This document shows, piece by piece, positions 11,883-23,365 of a stretch of DNA of 64,000 bases. How positions within the stretch are numbered: position 1 is the first letter of the stretch; every line of letters starts with the position of its first letter. Source of the stretch: Physcomitrium patens (lineage: Eukaryota; Streptophyta; Bryopsida; Funariales; Funariaceae); contig NC_037272.1 of NCBI RefSeq assembly GCF_000002425.4, forward strand, positions 13,466,174 to 13,530,173, given 5' to 3'. Below the pieces are notes generated by a model, which was not told where the DNA came from, searched no databases, and saw nothing but the letters and a program-made list of their open reading frames with translations. Made by a program: the position numbers and the translations under genes.

Positions 11883-12049
11883 CCAGTCACTTTTCAACAT
11901 CTTATGAATGATGTTTTTCATGAGTTTTTAGATGATTTCGTTGTTTGCTATTTAGACAACATTCTAATCTATTCTAAGAATACAGAAGAATATGAGCTTC
12001 TTGTTTATTGCGTATTATAGAAACTTAGAGATACAAGCATTATCTAAGT
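11883..12049 (+). pseudogene. pol: B1 RT fragment with YLDN box
   Basis: Reads TFQHLMNDVFHEFLDDFVVCYLDNILIYSKN, split here as TFQHLMNDVF and CYLDNILIYSKN, collinear with RT of B2 (46716-46937) and B3. The catalytic Y-L-D-D has become Y-L-D-N (G-to-A on GAC). The RT breaks off near 12050 and joins directly to the RNase H region ([10 protein letters not shown]), losing the RT thumb and the first half of RNase H. Confidence 0.8.
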
Positions 12050-13800
12050 TATTAAGAATGGCGTCATTATCTAGAAGGCACTTTAAATCCAGTTGCCATG
12101 TATACGGACTATAAGAACCTTGAATACTTCATGTCAATACATCTTTTGAATCGTCATCAAGTCCGTTAGAGCATGTCTTTATCTAAATTCAATTTCAAGA
12201 TCACTTATCAACCCAAAAAATAACAAGATCTATTAGACACTCTTTCTAGATGTTCTTATCTTGTACCAAAAAGAGATGTATCTTTTGATCAACAAAGATC
12301 AATTCTCTTGAAGCTCGAGTATTTTTATCTTCAAGCTGTAAAATCAACATTGACTGTTGATTCAATATTTGTGAAGCAAATTCAATCAAGTATGTCCTTT
12401 GATCCCTTTGTTCAAGATATCAAGGATACTTCTTTTAAGTCTCATGATACTTCCAAAATTAAATTCAAGAATAATCTATTATATTTTGAAGGACGCCTAT
12501 ATGTTCTAGAATGTGAAGCTGGATTAAGTGTTCTTCAAGTTCGTCATAACTTTCCAGCAGTAAGACACTTTGGATACAATAAAAATTTGGAATTAATATC
12601 CAAAGATTTTTGGTGGCCGCAAATGTGGAAGGCAATCAAAGATTTTGTACAATCTTGTGATGTTTGCTCAAGATCAAAAACTCCTCATCATCGACCTTAT
12701 AGACTTTTTCAGCCATTATCCATTCTAGAACAACCATGGTCTTCTGTTTCTATGGATTTCATCACAGATCTTTCAATCTCAGATTCTTATGATTCTATAT
12801 TTGTGATAGTAGATCGTTTTACTAACATGGCACATTTTGTACCATGTACAAAATCTATCATAGGTGAAGAAACAGCTAAGCTTTTCATTGATAATATCTA
12901 TCGCTATCATGGATTGCCAAAAGATATTATATAGAATAAGGGGGACTCAATTTGTATCAAGATTTTGGAGAACCTTATTCAAGATTCTAAAGATAGATAT
13001 AAAGCTTTCTTTAATTTTTCATCCTCAAACTGATGGACAAACGGAACAGGTAAATTAAGTTCTAGAGCAATATTTGAGATGTACCATCAACTATCATCAA
13101 GGTGATTGGACAACTCTTTTACCATTGGTAGAGTTTGCATATAATAATTTGGTACATTCTTCCACTCAATAAACACCTTTCTTTGCCAATTATGGTTATC
13201 ATCCACATCTTGATACTTTTGACTTTTCAAAAGTTGATAATCTTGCCGCAAAAGATTTAACAAATCACTTGTCAAAACTACACACAATAATGAAGATATA
13301 ATTAAAGGAAGCTCAAGAACGACAAAAATCCAACATAGATGCCTATTGCAAAGAGCAACTTTAATATAATATGGGTGATAAGGTATGGTTACTTCATTGT
13401 AATATCAAGACTACTTATCTTTGTGATAAATTAGATTTTCATAGGCTGAGACCTTTTTTCTATTTGTGAATAAATCAATCAAGTTGCCAATTGATTATAT
13501 CTACTAAAGTCTATGAAATTCTACCTTGTATTTAACGTGTCTCTTCTAGAGCCGTATAAAACAATGAATAGCTTGGAAAAAAGACAAATACCACCTCCTT
13601 CTATAGAAGTGGATAATAACCAAAAGTTTGAGGTGAAAGAAGTTTTAGACTCAAGGTGGCACCGAAATAAGTTAGAATATCTTGTTTATTGGTGTAAATA
13701 TGATATTAACAAACGCACATAGGAGCCATCAAAGAATCTTACAAATGTAGCAAAGAAAGTTGAAGACTTTCATCAACGACATCCATCTAAACTAAGATGA
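12050..13800 (+). pseudogene. pol: B1 RNase H end, integrase and chromodomain
   Basis: RNase H end: [21 protein letters not shown], with the catalytic Asp in YTDYKNL. The integrase zinc region is intact (HNFPAVRHFG ... CDVCSRSK, about 12545-12680), as is the first core Asp (SMDFITDL). The long open run 12308-12934 ends at a frameshift. The core continues in another frame (TQFVSRFW, HPQTDGQTEQVN). The C-terminus keeps a GPF-like module and a chromodomain (EVKEVLDSRWHRNKLEYLVYW, about 13630-13700). A chromodomain would steer integration to methylated-histone chromatin. Several stops make the protein non-functional. Confidence 0.87.
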
Positions 13801-13889
13801 AGAATAGCAAACCTTTGCTATAAAAGAAACAAGATCAAAGGAAAATAAAATTCTACCTTTTATCTTTCATTGTAGCTTCTGTGTATTTG

Positions 13890-14319
13890 TGATGAGGTGG
13901 AGCACCAACAACCAGTAGATTCAACTAAAGAGCTTTCATTTGTGGACTTACCAAATGAGACATTACGATTGTCACAACCTTCAAGACGACAGAATCGAGA
14001 TGAAGATCCTTAAGAACGATATGTCCTTCCTCAAATAGATGGCGAGATACAATGTATTTAGTATTATGACCTTGGAAGAGACTCCTGATGTTTAGTGATT
14101 TTATTAGAGGTAGAAAAAACTCATGGCGGTATTCCAAATGTTTTATTTGAACGAAGTTATGAAGGCTTCAACAATGACCAAATAATAGGGTGGTCTTCTT
14201 GTTCTTGTATGAGACACTATAGATGGTTGAGAGGACCTATCAACCATCTTCAAAGAGAGCAAAGATCGGAGTATGTAGCAAATATAATTCACCGCATCTT
14301 AGACTTTGTCAACATATGA
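13890..14319 (+). pseudogene. B1 ORF3, accessory ORF downstream of pol
   Basis: Translation of this segment aligns with the intact 115-residue ORF of B3 (58653-59000): SQPSRRQNRDEDP against SQATSSRRRPRDEEP, LVILLEVE against LVIVFEVE, and the strongest block MRHYRWLRGPINHLQREQ against IGHYRWLQGSMNHLPREQ. The open part is 14095-14319; upstream there are stops in the same frame. It sits between the chromodomain and the 3' LTR. I know of no family with this signature. Retention at amino-acid level in two diverged copies suggests that it once encoded a protein. Confidence 0.65.
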
Positions 14320-14347
14320 AGACTACTATTCATGGAATTCATCCTTA

Positions 14348-14360
14348 AAAAGGGGAGTAA
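14348..14360 (+). other. B1 polypurine tract
   Basis: AAAAAGGGGAGTAA immediately precedes the 3' LTR and is the presumed plus-strand primer. Confidence 0.6.
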
Positions 14361-14882
14361 TATCACGAATATATATATTTACTTCAATAGTTACTTATAT
14401 GATTAAGTAGAAATAGGTAAATATAGAATAATTTCATAAAGTCTTATAAAAAAGCTTCTTAGAAGCTTCATAGGTGCGGTTTTGACTTTAGATGTATTTG
14501 TAGGTTAGAAACTTGGCCAAAAAACTAACCATACATTGGTAGCTTGTGGAACAAGTTATCTCCATGTAGTAGCTTATAGAACAAGCCAAATATGTGGTAC
14601 ATATATAGATAACTTGCCTTACAAGATAAGACATGTGACTAGCAAAATCAACACATGTTGGAGGTCCTATATGACATCGCTACGTAGCTCTTAATTAGAT
14701 AGTATATATGGAGGCAAGAGTGAAGCCTTCTTCACTCTTGTCAATGCCTTTCTAGTCTTCTTGTTTTTGACAATAGCCATTCTAATTAATATTACATCAT
14801 CTTTTGAGAAACTTTCTAATTCTCTTCAATGATAGAAGAGTATATTGAGGATTTTTTTTCTTCGAGATTCATGTCCTTGACA
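14361..14882 (+). repeat. B1 3' LTR
   Basis: 522 bp, from TATCACGAATAT (decayed TGTCACG) to ATGTCCTTGACA. It matches the solo B LTR at 38852-39391 (reverse) and the B2 LTR. It contains a GAAGCTTC palindrome (14462-14469), a TATA box (about 14702-14709) and an 11-bp inverted repeat just after it. Confidence 0.85.
14715..14740 (+). promoter_or_regulatory. Inverted repeat next to TATA in B1 LTR
   Basis: CAAGAGTGAAG and CTTCACTCTTG are perfect 11-bp arms around a 4-base loop, 5-6 bp downstream of TATATA. The same geometry recurs at 39022-39047, 40885-40908 and, with different arm sequence, 58276-58305. It may be a DNA palindrome bound near the start site or a hairpin at the 5' end of the transcript. 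Confidence 0.7.
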
Positions 14883-15207
14883 ACTAAATATATAGTCCAC
14901 ATATAAGTAACTTGTCTTCCAAGTCAAAACATGTGTCTAGCAAAGTCAACACATGTTGAAAGTCTTATAGAAGATTGTGACATAACTTTTAATTAGAGAG
15001 TATATGTAGAAGCAAGAGTAAAATCTTTTTTATTCTTATAAATGCCTGCGTAGTCTTTAATCTTATTGCAAGAATTTTTAGTTTTTTTATCTTTAATAAT
15101 AGCTATTTTAATTCTTTATATTACCATCTTAGAGTGATTTTTGGTCTTTTTAAGTGACACAAGAGTATATTGAGGATTTCTTTCTTTTAGATTCATGTCC
15201 TTAACTA
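14883..15207 (+). repeat. B1b truncated 5' LTR, tandem to B1 LTR
   Basis: A second partial B LTR directly abuts the B1 3' LTR. It begins mid-LTR (ATATATAGTCCACATATAAGTAAC), repeats the AACACATGTTG, TATATG and CAAGAGTAAAAT regions, and ends ATTCATGTCCTTAACTA. This gives an LTR-LTR-internal arrangement as produced by recombination or by two B copies lying head to tail. Confidence 0.7.
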
Positions 15208-15719
15208 TTTGATAAGAATGCTGATTTATTATTTTTATTATATTTTAGAAGTAAATATATTATTTTACTTCTATTATTTTATTTTAAAGATTACAGATTA
15301 TCCATCTTTATATAATTTTATTTTTTAAAATATTGAGTTTTTTCCTCAAATAGAGGAAATTACCTTTCTATGTAGAAATATTCATTTTACATTAGAGGTT
15401 GTACATTATCCTCCTTTAATTTGACTTGTGGATTTATTAAATTATTTTAAATGGAAAGAAAAATCATAAATGCTATACTTGATAGAAATGAGAATAAATT
15501 TGTAACTATTGTAGATCTTCATAAACTTCTCAACGTTTTTAGGATAGAAATTTCATGCATCACCAATGCCAACTATAGAAATATTAATCTTATGTTTATA
15601 GAAGAAATTCAAAGTCTATGTCAAGAAATTATACAATTGAAAGAAGCAAGTAGATCAACTTAACAACCAAATTTTGAAAATCTTATTCCTATAAGTATAA
15701 GAGAGGCAAGAATTTTGAT
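15208..15719 (+). pseudogene. B1b leader and gag start
   Basis: The leader contains decayed copies of the family B leader module (GATTATCCATCTT near 15307; AGAGGTTGTACATTATCCTCC near 15393), matching GGTTGCGGATTACCCTCC in B2 and B3. An open frame 15451-15663 (MERKIINAILDRNENKF...EEIQSLCQEIIQLKE) lies where gag should start and has a coiled-coil-like Leu/Ile pattern. Its similarity to B3 gag is too weak for me to confirm. At about 15720 it joins RNase H directly, so most of gag, protease and RT are deleted. Confidence 0.5.
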
Positions 15720-15956
15720 TTTTTAAAGCATTTTTCATGAAAATTGATGCATCAAATTTAGCTATAGATGTTGTTTTGTTACAAATAAAAGTAGATTACA
15801 AATTCTACTAGGTAGTTTTTTATTCTAAAAAATTTTCAACAATTAAAATTAACTATGAAATCTATGACAAAGAACTCACTGCAATTATGGATTTATTTCA
15901 AGAATGGCATCATTATCTAAAAGTTGCTTTTAATTTAGTCACTATGTATACAAATG
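15720..15956 (+). pseudogene. pol: B1b RNase H fragment
   Basis: Reads KIDASNLAIDVVLLQIKVD, VVFYSKKFSTIKINYEIYDK, ELTAIMDLFQEWHHYLK and MYTN, collinear with B3 RNase H (TDASDFALGAVLSQ, EIHDKELLAIVDAFQEW). The catalytic Asp and Glu positions are present but a stop interrupts. The reading continues at 18326 after a 2.37-kb insertion. Confidence 0.8.
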
Positions 15957-18325
15957 TATCAACAAAATCAATCTACCTTAATTGTGTTTGATAGTATGAT
16001 AGAGTAATTCCATTCACATAAGATTAGCTATCTTCTATTTTTTAACCATTATTTACCTATGATTTTGGCTTATCAAATTTTTATGTATTTTCTTATATAT
16101 TTTATTTATTTATTTTTAAAATTTTTAAAATTTTATTTTATTTTATTTATTTTAGTTTTTGATTAATTATTTATTTATTATTATGTATATATATAATTTT
16201 AATTAATTAATTATTTAAACTATCTATCAATCAGCTTATGAGAGTTTATTTATGCATTACTTTTTCAGCAAAGAAACAACCATACTAAAAAATTGATCAT
16301 GATACTTCTATATTTTATTATCACATCAAAAATATGCATAAGAATCTTTCCAAATATTTTGTCCAATCACTACTAAAAATTAGTTATTACCTTACAAAAT
16401 TGTCTTTTTACTTATTCTTCTAATACCTTCTCAAAATAAACCTGTAAAAAAGAGTTCAAACATAGGAAAAAACTATGTGTACGAGTTTACACATTAGGGT
16501 CATACAATTAACTATCTTCTAATCTGCTAAAAATAACTAAGAATGCTACAATGCCTTCTACATTCTATCAATTCTTCTTCTAATAAATAAAATATTGCGA
16601 TTGATAATTCTATCTTATGCATTCATTGTCTCTTCTCCTCTCTAAACTTACAACAATAATATGTAATACTGCACTATCTTAAAAGATTGCATAAAAAATT
16701 CAATAATCCAATCTCTAGAATTTTCCAAAATTAACTGTCATTCTTAGTAATCTACTTCACACAATTTTAGACTCCATATACTTCTTCTTGTGGAACACTC
16801 TCAACTCTCAATAATCAATATATTATAATTCTTCCATTTATATCCATACTTCACAAACATCTTTAATTATCAACTTTCTAATTTTTTACTTATAATTCAA
16901 TACATAATAAATTTAATTTCTTATTTGACATCATATAAATCAAATCTTTCTTTCATTACAAAATTTCACTTCACATTATTTAAATTCTATCTATTATCCT
17001 TCTTCTATGAAGAAAATAAAAATAAGAAGTAGCACCAAGCTTACCTCGGCTTATGACTATTACAGTCTGGCTTTGTCTACTTCTTCTTCATCCGATTTAT
17101 ATTTATTCTAAAATAGAGATTTTGACCAATATTTCTTAATTAATTACTTTTTTTAACTAAATCATCCATCCTACTTCTTGAATTAATTATTCTATTGATG
17201 ATTAATCAATTTTATCAATATCTAACCAATGTCCTACAAAAATCAATTTCTATCCATTCTACACCTTGCGATAACATAGCAAATTATAGCCAATCTACTA
17301 TGGTCATCAATTTTTAAGCCATGTCTTGTCCTTATTACTACCAAATCGTCTCTATGATCCCACAATACAACTACTTTGATTTCCTTAAATTCAAATGTCT
17401 TTACTTTACCACCTTTTATAAAACAACCACACAATTTAGATCCATCAGTATCAATTCAACACAACACCATTGTCGCTTCTTTTTTAGTCAACTCGAGTTT
17501 TTTTAAAATTAGCACCCTTTTCTCCTCCTAATTAGCAATCTTTTCTACTAATCTAGATCTACTTTTATGCTTATAGCCAATAACTTCTTTTTGTCATAAC
17601 CTTTATCTTCTTCTTTTTAGATTCTTCCACTCACTCTCTAAAATTAAATTACAATTTGGTCTTCTATGCAATTCCGGCATAAATTACTATCTCATCCCGT
17701 AATCTTGACTTTTCTTTTGAGTACAAAACTCTCTAAGCAATATACATATCCCTGACTAGATCTGCCACTACTTGACTTCCTTGTCAACTATATACCACTT
17801 CTTCCAATGCCTTATCTTGATGCCTCATTAATTTTACCAAGTTTAAATTTTGATATTTTCCAACAATTTAGATGAATTTAGTAAAGTAGATTATCAATTT
17901 ATGGATTATTTATTTATTTATTTATTTATATTTATTTTATTAAGTTTTTAATTCATCTTATGAAAGATTATTAAGAATCTTTTTAAAAGTCTTTTTTATT
18001 CTATTTTTACTTTAAAATAGTATATTTAATTTTTTTACTATTTTTGCTATTTTTTTATTTTAAAGTTTCAAATAATATATTTTTTATTTTTTATTCTTTT
18101 TTTCATTGCTTTATTAGTATGACACTATTATTTCTATTTAATCTAATTTTAAAGCACAATTATTTCATCCACTATTATGATTGTATTCAATTCTTTATAC
18201 TTAAATGAGACTTTTTTTCAATAATTTATTCTATTTAACTACTTCCAAAAAAAATTCTTCTTAATTCTATTGATTATTTTAATATCTATTTTAACTACAT
18301 TGTGAGTCATAAAATTTAGCTCACA
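15957..18325. mobile_element. AT-rich 2.37-kb insertion in B1b RNase H
   Basis: RNase H coding breaks after TATACAAATG (15956) and resumes at AGATGATAAGAAC (18326). AAATG (15952-15956) and AGATG (18326-18330) form a 5-bp target duplication with one transition. The insert is very AT-rich, ends CTCACA like family E LTRs, and includes repeat G1. I see no long ORF. 17870-18325 is poly-A/T-rich with TTTA runs and holds nothing else recognisable. It is probably a degenerate LTR or non-autonomous element that later received G1. Confidence 0.6.
16443..17870. repeat. G1, dispersed repeat
   Basis: Matches G2 (50420-51749) over several hundred bases: TGTA.A.AAGA.TTCAAA start, TTAGGGTCA.ACAATTAACTA, ACTATNACAGTCTGGC, and AACTAAATCA..CATCC. 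A 200-bp part recurs in G3 (44560-44760). A minus-strand open frame at 17243-17434 has no recognisable domain. The structure (LTR plus internal part, or other) is unresolved, and the right boundary is approximate. Confidence 0.5.
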
Positions 18326-18740
18326 AGATGATAAGAACTTCAAGTACTTCATGTTAATACGTGTTTTGAATTGTCACCAAGGTTATTGGAGCATGTCTTT
18401 ATCAAGATTTAATTCAAGATCACTTATCGATCAAAAAAAAAACAAGGTTTGTAAAATGCTCTTTAAGACGTTCTAATCTTACACCAAAAGAAATGCCAAT
18501 TTTAATCAACAAAAAATAATTCTTTTTAAGTCGGAGTATTTTTATTTTTGAAAAATAAAAATAGCATTGACTATTGATTCAACTTTTGTCAAGAAAATTC
18601 AATCAAGTATGTTCTTTGATCCTCTTGTTCATGATATCAAAAATAATTCTTTCAAATTTTATGATACTTATAAGTTTAAGTTCAAGGATAATCTACTTTA
18701 TTTCAAAGGATAATTATAAATTTGAAAAGACAATGCACAA
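18326..18740 (+). pseudogene. pol: B1b RNase H end and integrase start
   Basis: Continues 15956: NFKYFMLIRVLNCHQG, WSMSLSRF, then KKIQSSMFFDPLVHDIKNNSF, matching B1 (QIQSSMSFDPFVQDIKDTSF). Cut at 18740 by the A4 LTR. The last four bases, ACAA, are the presumed decayed target duplication. Confidence 0.75.
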
Positions 18741-20013
18741 TGTTATAATAAAGAGAGTTTGCCTTAAGAAAGTATTGCACGTTTGGCTACTACTAATTGC
18801 TCAAACAAATTGAAAGATTATAATATACAAATTTTATTTATAGGTTGTCTTCAAGAAGAGAATTACATCAAATATACAACTCTAGGATGTATAAGAATAT
18901 CCAAGATTTGACTAGATATTCTAAAATCACTTCTATATTTATAGAAATCTTTTTTGTATATGTATCATTTAATAACTTCTAATCTAACCATCTAGTTAGA
19001 CTCAAATTTTTCTAAAAGTTACCTTATATCTTTAACTACAACCTTACAAAATATCAACTATAAATTCATTACAAATCTATGAATATTACCTAATTTCTAA
19101 GAAATACTAAATATATCAACTTTTAAGCATTGACATACTTATTCCATTATATTTCAAAAATCTAATAATTAAATATTATGAATTTTTTGTATACAATATT
19201 TTAACATAATCATCTATACTTATGCAAATTTTGAGCCAAAAATTCGTCTAAAAACTCAATATATGGCAAAAATCAAAACCATTATTAAAAAAAATTCACT
19301 TATAAATCTTAGGTTTAAACTCTAACTTCCAACAGCTCTTTTTCTTTTGTTTTAGATTGGAATATATTAATTTCTTCACATAAAATGTAGTTCTTGAAGT
19401 CAACTTTTGAACCTTATTTTTTGATTATTCAAAGCTTCCCTACAACTCTCTATATACTTAGAAGAATAATACTAAGTGCCAAAATTACATTCTAACTTCA
19501 AACAACTATATTTCTTCCTTTTGATTCCAAATTACATATTTTTTCTATCCAGATTTTAGTTCAAAAAATGATCTTTTTAAATCCAATCTCTAAACTTTGA
19601 ATAGATTGCATTGTTTCAAATGATTTTCTTTGCCTTAAATAAGCCACTCTAAAGTCGTTCCAAACTTCAGTGTCGTCCTAGACAACGTCTTGAAGCCTAT
19701 TAGGCATGACTTCCAACCAATGGAAATAAAGCCATCTATCACATATCTTATGTACTTGGCTTGGGAGTCAAAATATTATAATTTTGATATCACAGCTTTT
19801 CTAAATTCCTTACTAATAAATCTTACAACTTTTATTTTTAATTATAAAATTTAAATTATAAATTCAAATAGTTTAAATAATTTATTTATTTTATATATTT
19901 TTATTTTTATTTTTATTTTACTTTATTTTTAATTAAAATCTAAAATTTCAAAATATTTCATATTATTTTTATATATTATATTATTTTTATATATTATATT
20001 ATTTTCTAATATG
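18741..20013 (-). repeat. D3: 3' LTR of reverse-strand element A4
   Basis: 1273 bp, ending on the plus strand AATATGACA (sense start TGTCATATT). The sense end is the complement of TGTTATAATAAAGAG. Aligned with D1 (41730-43001, 1272 bp) and D2 (24334-25582). It directly abuts the 3' end of a family A pol (20014 onward), which identifies D-type sequences as LTRs of a diverged family A lineage. Confidence 0.7.
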
Positions 20014-20635
20014 ACATCTATTCCTTCCAAATTTGCACATCCTTTGGCATGTGCCAATTTAACCATCTATGTCTTCTTCATCATCCCTATCTCTTTGAAC
20101 ATCTTCCATTTGGATCAAATTTAATGTTTTAAAATTTTAAAAATTACTTAAAATAAATCTGCCATGTATTTTCTTCAATGCCTTAATCTATTTTCTTGCC
20201 ACATGTATATTTAATATTGTACCATCTAACTCACAAAGCTAATAAGTAGCATTGTCATGCATTACTACCACTATATATGGTCTAAACTATCTTCAAGCAA
20301 ACTTCTTAAGAATACTATATTAATGCTCTAAATTACTATTAAACACCAACATCTAATCTTCAACTTCAATTAGTTTGGATCTCAAATAGTAGATTTTATC
20401 AAACATCAATTTAATAGGTATATAATCAGTAAAATTGCTATGAGTGGTTCTATTTGTATATAAAGAAAATAATATAAGTCATGGCCATTGCCTTGACTTA
20501 TCTTTGCAAGCTTCAACAAGAGAATTAATAATAAAAGGATGTCATTTTTTATTCTAGCCATTAGCTTTAAGATTATAAGTAGTTGTTAGCTTCAACTTCA
20601 TACCATATCTTTGAAAAAAATCTCTAACATTTGGT
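20014..20635 (-). pseudogene. pol: A4 integrase C-terminal part, decayed
   Basis: On the plus strand the segment aligns with the A5/A6 pol ends: GACATCTATTCCTTCC..GCACATCCTTTGGCATG against GACATCCACCCCC..GCATCCTCCGGTATG, then GTACCATCTAACTC and TATATGGTCTAAACTA. So this is the pol tail, GPF-like region and integrase core of a reverse-strand family A element, full of stops. It is cut by E1 at 20636 and resumes at 21584. Confidence 0.75.
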
Positions 20636-21583
20636 TGTAAGTATAAAATTCTTTCCTCAATCCAAATTATAAGATGGCCTCAATTAAGAGTTTCTTAAAA
20701 TTATTGGTATGAAGTGGAAGTAGCAAGAACAAGGAAAAAAGGAGTAAAATACAAAAAATAAGTGAAACAAGTGCAATTAAGCAATTGTACACTACAGAAC
20801 TAGTCATAGTCTATTCACTAATTTTTTATCCAATAAAAAATAAAAAATAAAAGTAAAATATATATTTTTAGATATGAATTTTTTTTATCTTTTCAATGGC
20901 ATAAAAAACATATAAATCTAAGTTATTGTAAGTAAATTATAAAGGTTAAAAAAATAAATAAATAAAAAATTAAGTAAATAATTTTACCTTAAAGATAACT
21001 TACTTAAGAAATCAAGACTTTGAGCCTCACCAAGGCTCACAAGTAGTGTATATGGATCTCTAAGAGAGGCCACAAGGCCTTAGTCTTATCTTCTTAACTA
21101 CCTTCAAGATGCTGCAATCCATATGAGACTTGTACACCTTCTTTTTTACAAGGACTACATTAACTGCTAGTCTTCTTATTTTATATTAGTATAATCCATA
21201 ATTTTATATTTTTGACTTCACTATGGTATTTAAAAACATCCAATTAGACTAAAAACCACATGTGGCCTTTTTTTTTCATGCTTCTTTTAACTACTAACTA
21301 ATATTTATAATTTTTTTATAAATACTATATATATAGATAGAAGGCCAATGTAAATATAGATCTTAATAAGTATTCTTCAATACTCAATAATAAATAAAAG
21401 AAATACTAAACCAATTAAGATAATTACCTCCAAGACTTACTAAGACTCCAATTCTAAAACTAATACTCTAATTTTCTATTTGTCTAAAGATTTCTATACT
21501 ATTCACTATATATTGTGGTTCTAAATATTCTAAGTATATCTTTTTATTTTAAAATAACTAATGAGTTAATTTGATGACTCACA
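20636..21583 (+). repeat. E1, solo LTR in A4
   Basis: Starts TGTAAGTATAAAATTCTTTCC and ends GATGACTCACA. Matches E2 and, in reverse, E3: ATAAGATGGC.TCAATTAAGA, CCTCACCAAGGCTCACAAGTAGTGTATA, and CCATATGAGACTTGTAC. It splits A4 pol. No coding potential is visible; 948 bp, shorter than E3. Confidence 0.7.
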
Positions 21584-22290
21584 CTATTGTATCTAATTCT
21601 CTCTGATTAGCCTTTATTCTTCTAATGTTTCCATATCTACTAAAGATATCCTCAAAGATGAATTTGTATATTTCTTTTGTAGTCTTGGTCTTTAAAGCTC
21701 TTCTTTCAATATATTTTGAGAATTCATCTTTTACCAAAATAAGATATTATATGTTCTATAATTCCAATGGTATAGCCACGAAGTTAATCATCTATTAAAA
21801 TGTATAGCAAGTAAATAAATAGGATTCATGTCATCTATGAATCTGACTTTGGACTACAATTGGCATTTAGTGCAAGAAGCCATAAATTCTTCCACATTTT
21901 TATGGACGTCCTTTTCCAAATATCACTCTTTAATTTTATAGTAAGTAGCCCAAATTTCTTTTTTATCTGCCTAAAGTGTATTATAAAATTGTTTAAGAAC
22001 TTGATTCTTAATTTTTGCATCATTTATCACTTTCAATAGTAATCCATCTTTTTTCTTTGGCTTCTTTCATATAGAATTATTTTTTAAAATATAGTCATAA
22101 GACTGATATCTAATTTCTTAAAAGGCTTTGTCAGACTAACCTCCTTGTCTCTTCATTGTATTCAAATAATTACCAATGTTTCTTAACTTGTCTCTAAAAA
22201 GATTTTTTCTAAAAACCACATCTTCACTACTTATGCTTATTCTATTAATAGCTAATACATAGCCATGGTCCAACTATTCAAATAAGCTCA
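21584..22290 (-). pseudogene. pol: A4 integrase core to RNase H linker, decayed
   Basis: Resumes A4 after E1. Plus-strand matches to A6 include CATCTACTAAAGATATCCTC (integrase core), AGTAGCCCAAATTTC (integrase zinc region, YWWKN part) and GTATTCAAATAATTACCAATGTTT (linker before integrase). Similarity fades after about 22180 and stops are numerous. The rest of A4 and its 5' LTR were not found with confidence. Confidence 0.65.
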
Positions 22291-22724
22291 AAATTTGGAA
22301 ATATAGAACTTACATCTTTGATCATTATCACACAAATTTTTAGCTTCAAATTTATTACCTATTGATTGATATCACCAAATCTTTAGCAAATACTTTTGAA
22401 AGTCAAAACCTTAGATACTTGAGAACAAATTTTGCCATTTCTATCAAGTTAGAGTCTCGATTAATATGAAACTTTAGGCATAGATTTTTTATATCATAAG
22501 TAACATATACACAAAAAATAAGCTTCAAATTCGTCTTAAAGCTCAAGTTTTAGCTTAAATCTAAAACCCTCTATTTCTCTAATTTCTTCAAAATCCTCGT
22601 TTTAATTTGTTAGTTTTAACCAGCCATATCTCACACATTCTAGACTCAATTCCATTAATCTTTGGATATAAAATGTTCACCTTTAAGTCTAATTTCTAAA
22701 CCAACACTCCAATTTCTTATTAGT
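22291..22724. other. Unclassified AT-rich stretch
   Basis: No open frame or clear repeat match. Short resemblance to D-type LTR text (AAATTCGTCTTAAAGCTCAAG) suggests part of another diverged LTR. Nothing more can be supported. Confidence 0.3.
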
Positions 22725-23365
22725 ATCTTAACTATGTGGTCTCCACATTATTAACTTGCTTCATAAGCTACCAATACATGTGACATGTAGTTAACTTATT
22801 GACCAAGTTTTTAAACTATCAATCAACTACAAATACATATAAAATCAAAGTAGCATCTATGAAGCTATTAAAAAGCTTTTCTAGAAGATATCATAAATTA
22901 ATCTATTTTTATATATTTCTAGTTATTCATATTACTTGCATAATAATTATGGTAAATTTATGTCTATAATAATATTTCTTTTTTTAGAGACAAGTTTGAC
23001 AAGAAGTGGTGAACACATGTTGAAGAAGTCTAAGATACAATAAATTATATTTTCGATGTATCTTGATCTTTGTTCCCTTTGAAGGTAGTTAATAAGTCCC
23101 TTTAGTCATTGATAATGTTCCATTTCATTGATGAAAGGTTTTGATCTTCTTTGCTATATTTATAAGATTTTTTTCTAGCTTTTATGTATACTTTTTAATA
23201 TCATGTCAATGCTAATGAATAAGATATTCTAACCTAAATCAACATTGCCTCACGTCTAAGACTTTTTTTACCTCAAATTCTTTATTATTATCTACTTCTA
23301 TAAGAAGTACTGGTATTTATCTTTTTTCAAGCATATTCACTTATTATCAATATAGAAATGAAGTT
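22725..23365 (-). mobile_element. B4, reverse fragment: LTR end, ORF3 piece, chromodomain
   Basis: 22725-22971 matches the 5' part of the B LTR in reverse (ACATGTGACATGTAGTTAACTT, AAGCATCTATGAAGC-type text), ending TGTCTATAATA, a decayed TGTCCGTGACA. About 22985-23130 aligns with B1 ORF3 (reverse complement: AAGTCTAAGATACAATAAATTATATTT). About 23250-23350 aligns with the pol chromodomain end (TCTAAGACTTTTTTTACCTCAAATTC). The distance between the last two is shorter than in B1, so there has been a deletion. Confidence 0.65.

Larger units (their letters stand above)
11883..14882 (+). mobile_element. B1, 3' portion of a family B chromovirus
   Basis: Begins inside RT at the A1 insertion point and runs through RNase H, integrase, chromodomain, ORF3 and the 3' LTR (14361-14882). 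Gag, protease and the 5' LTR must lie upstream of the window, beyond A1. The pol is frame-shifted and stop-ridden and carries an internal deletion at about 12050. It is older than A1 and A2, which are nested in it. Confidence 0.87.
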
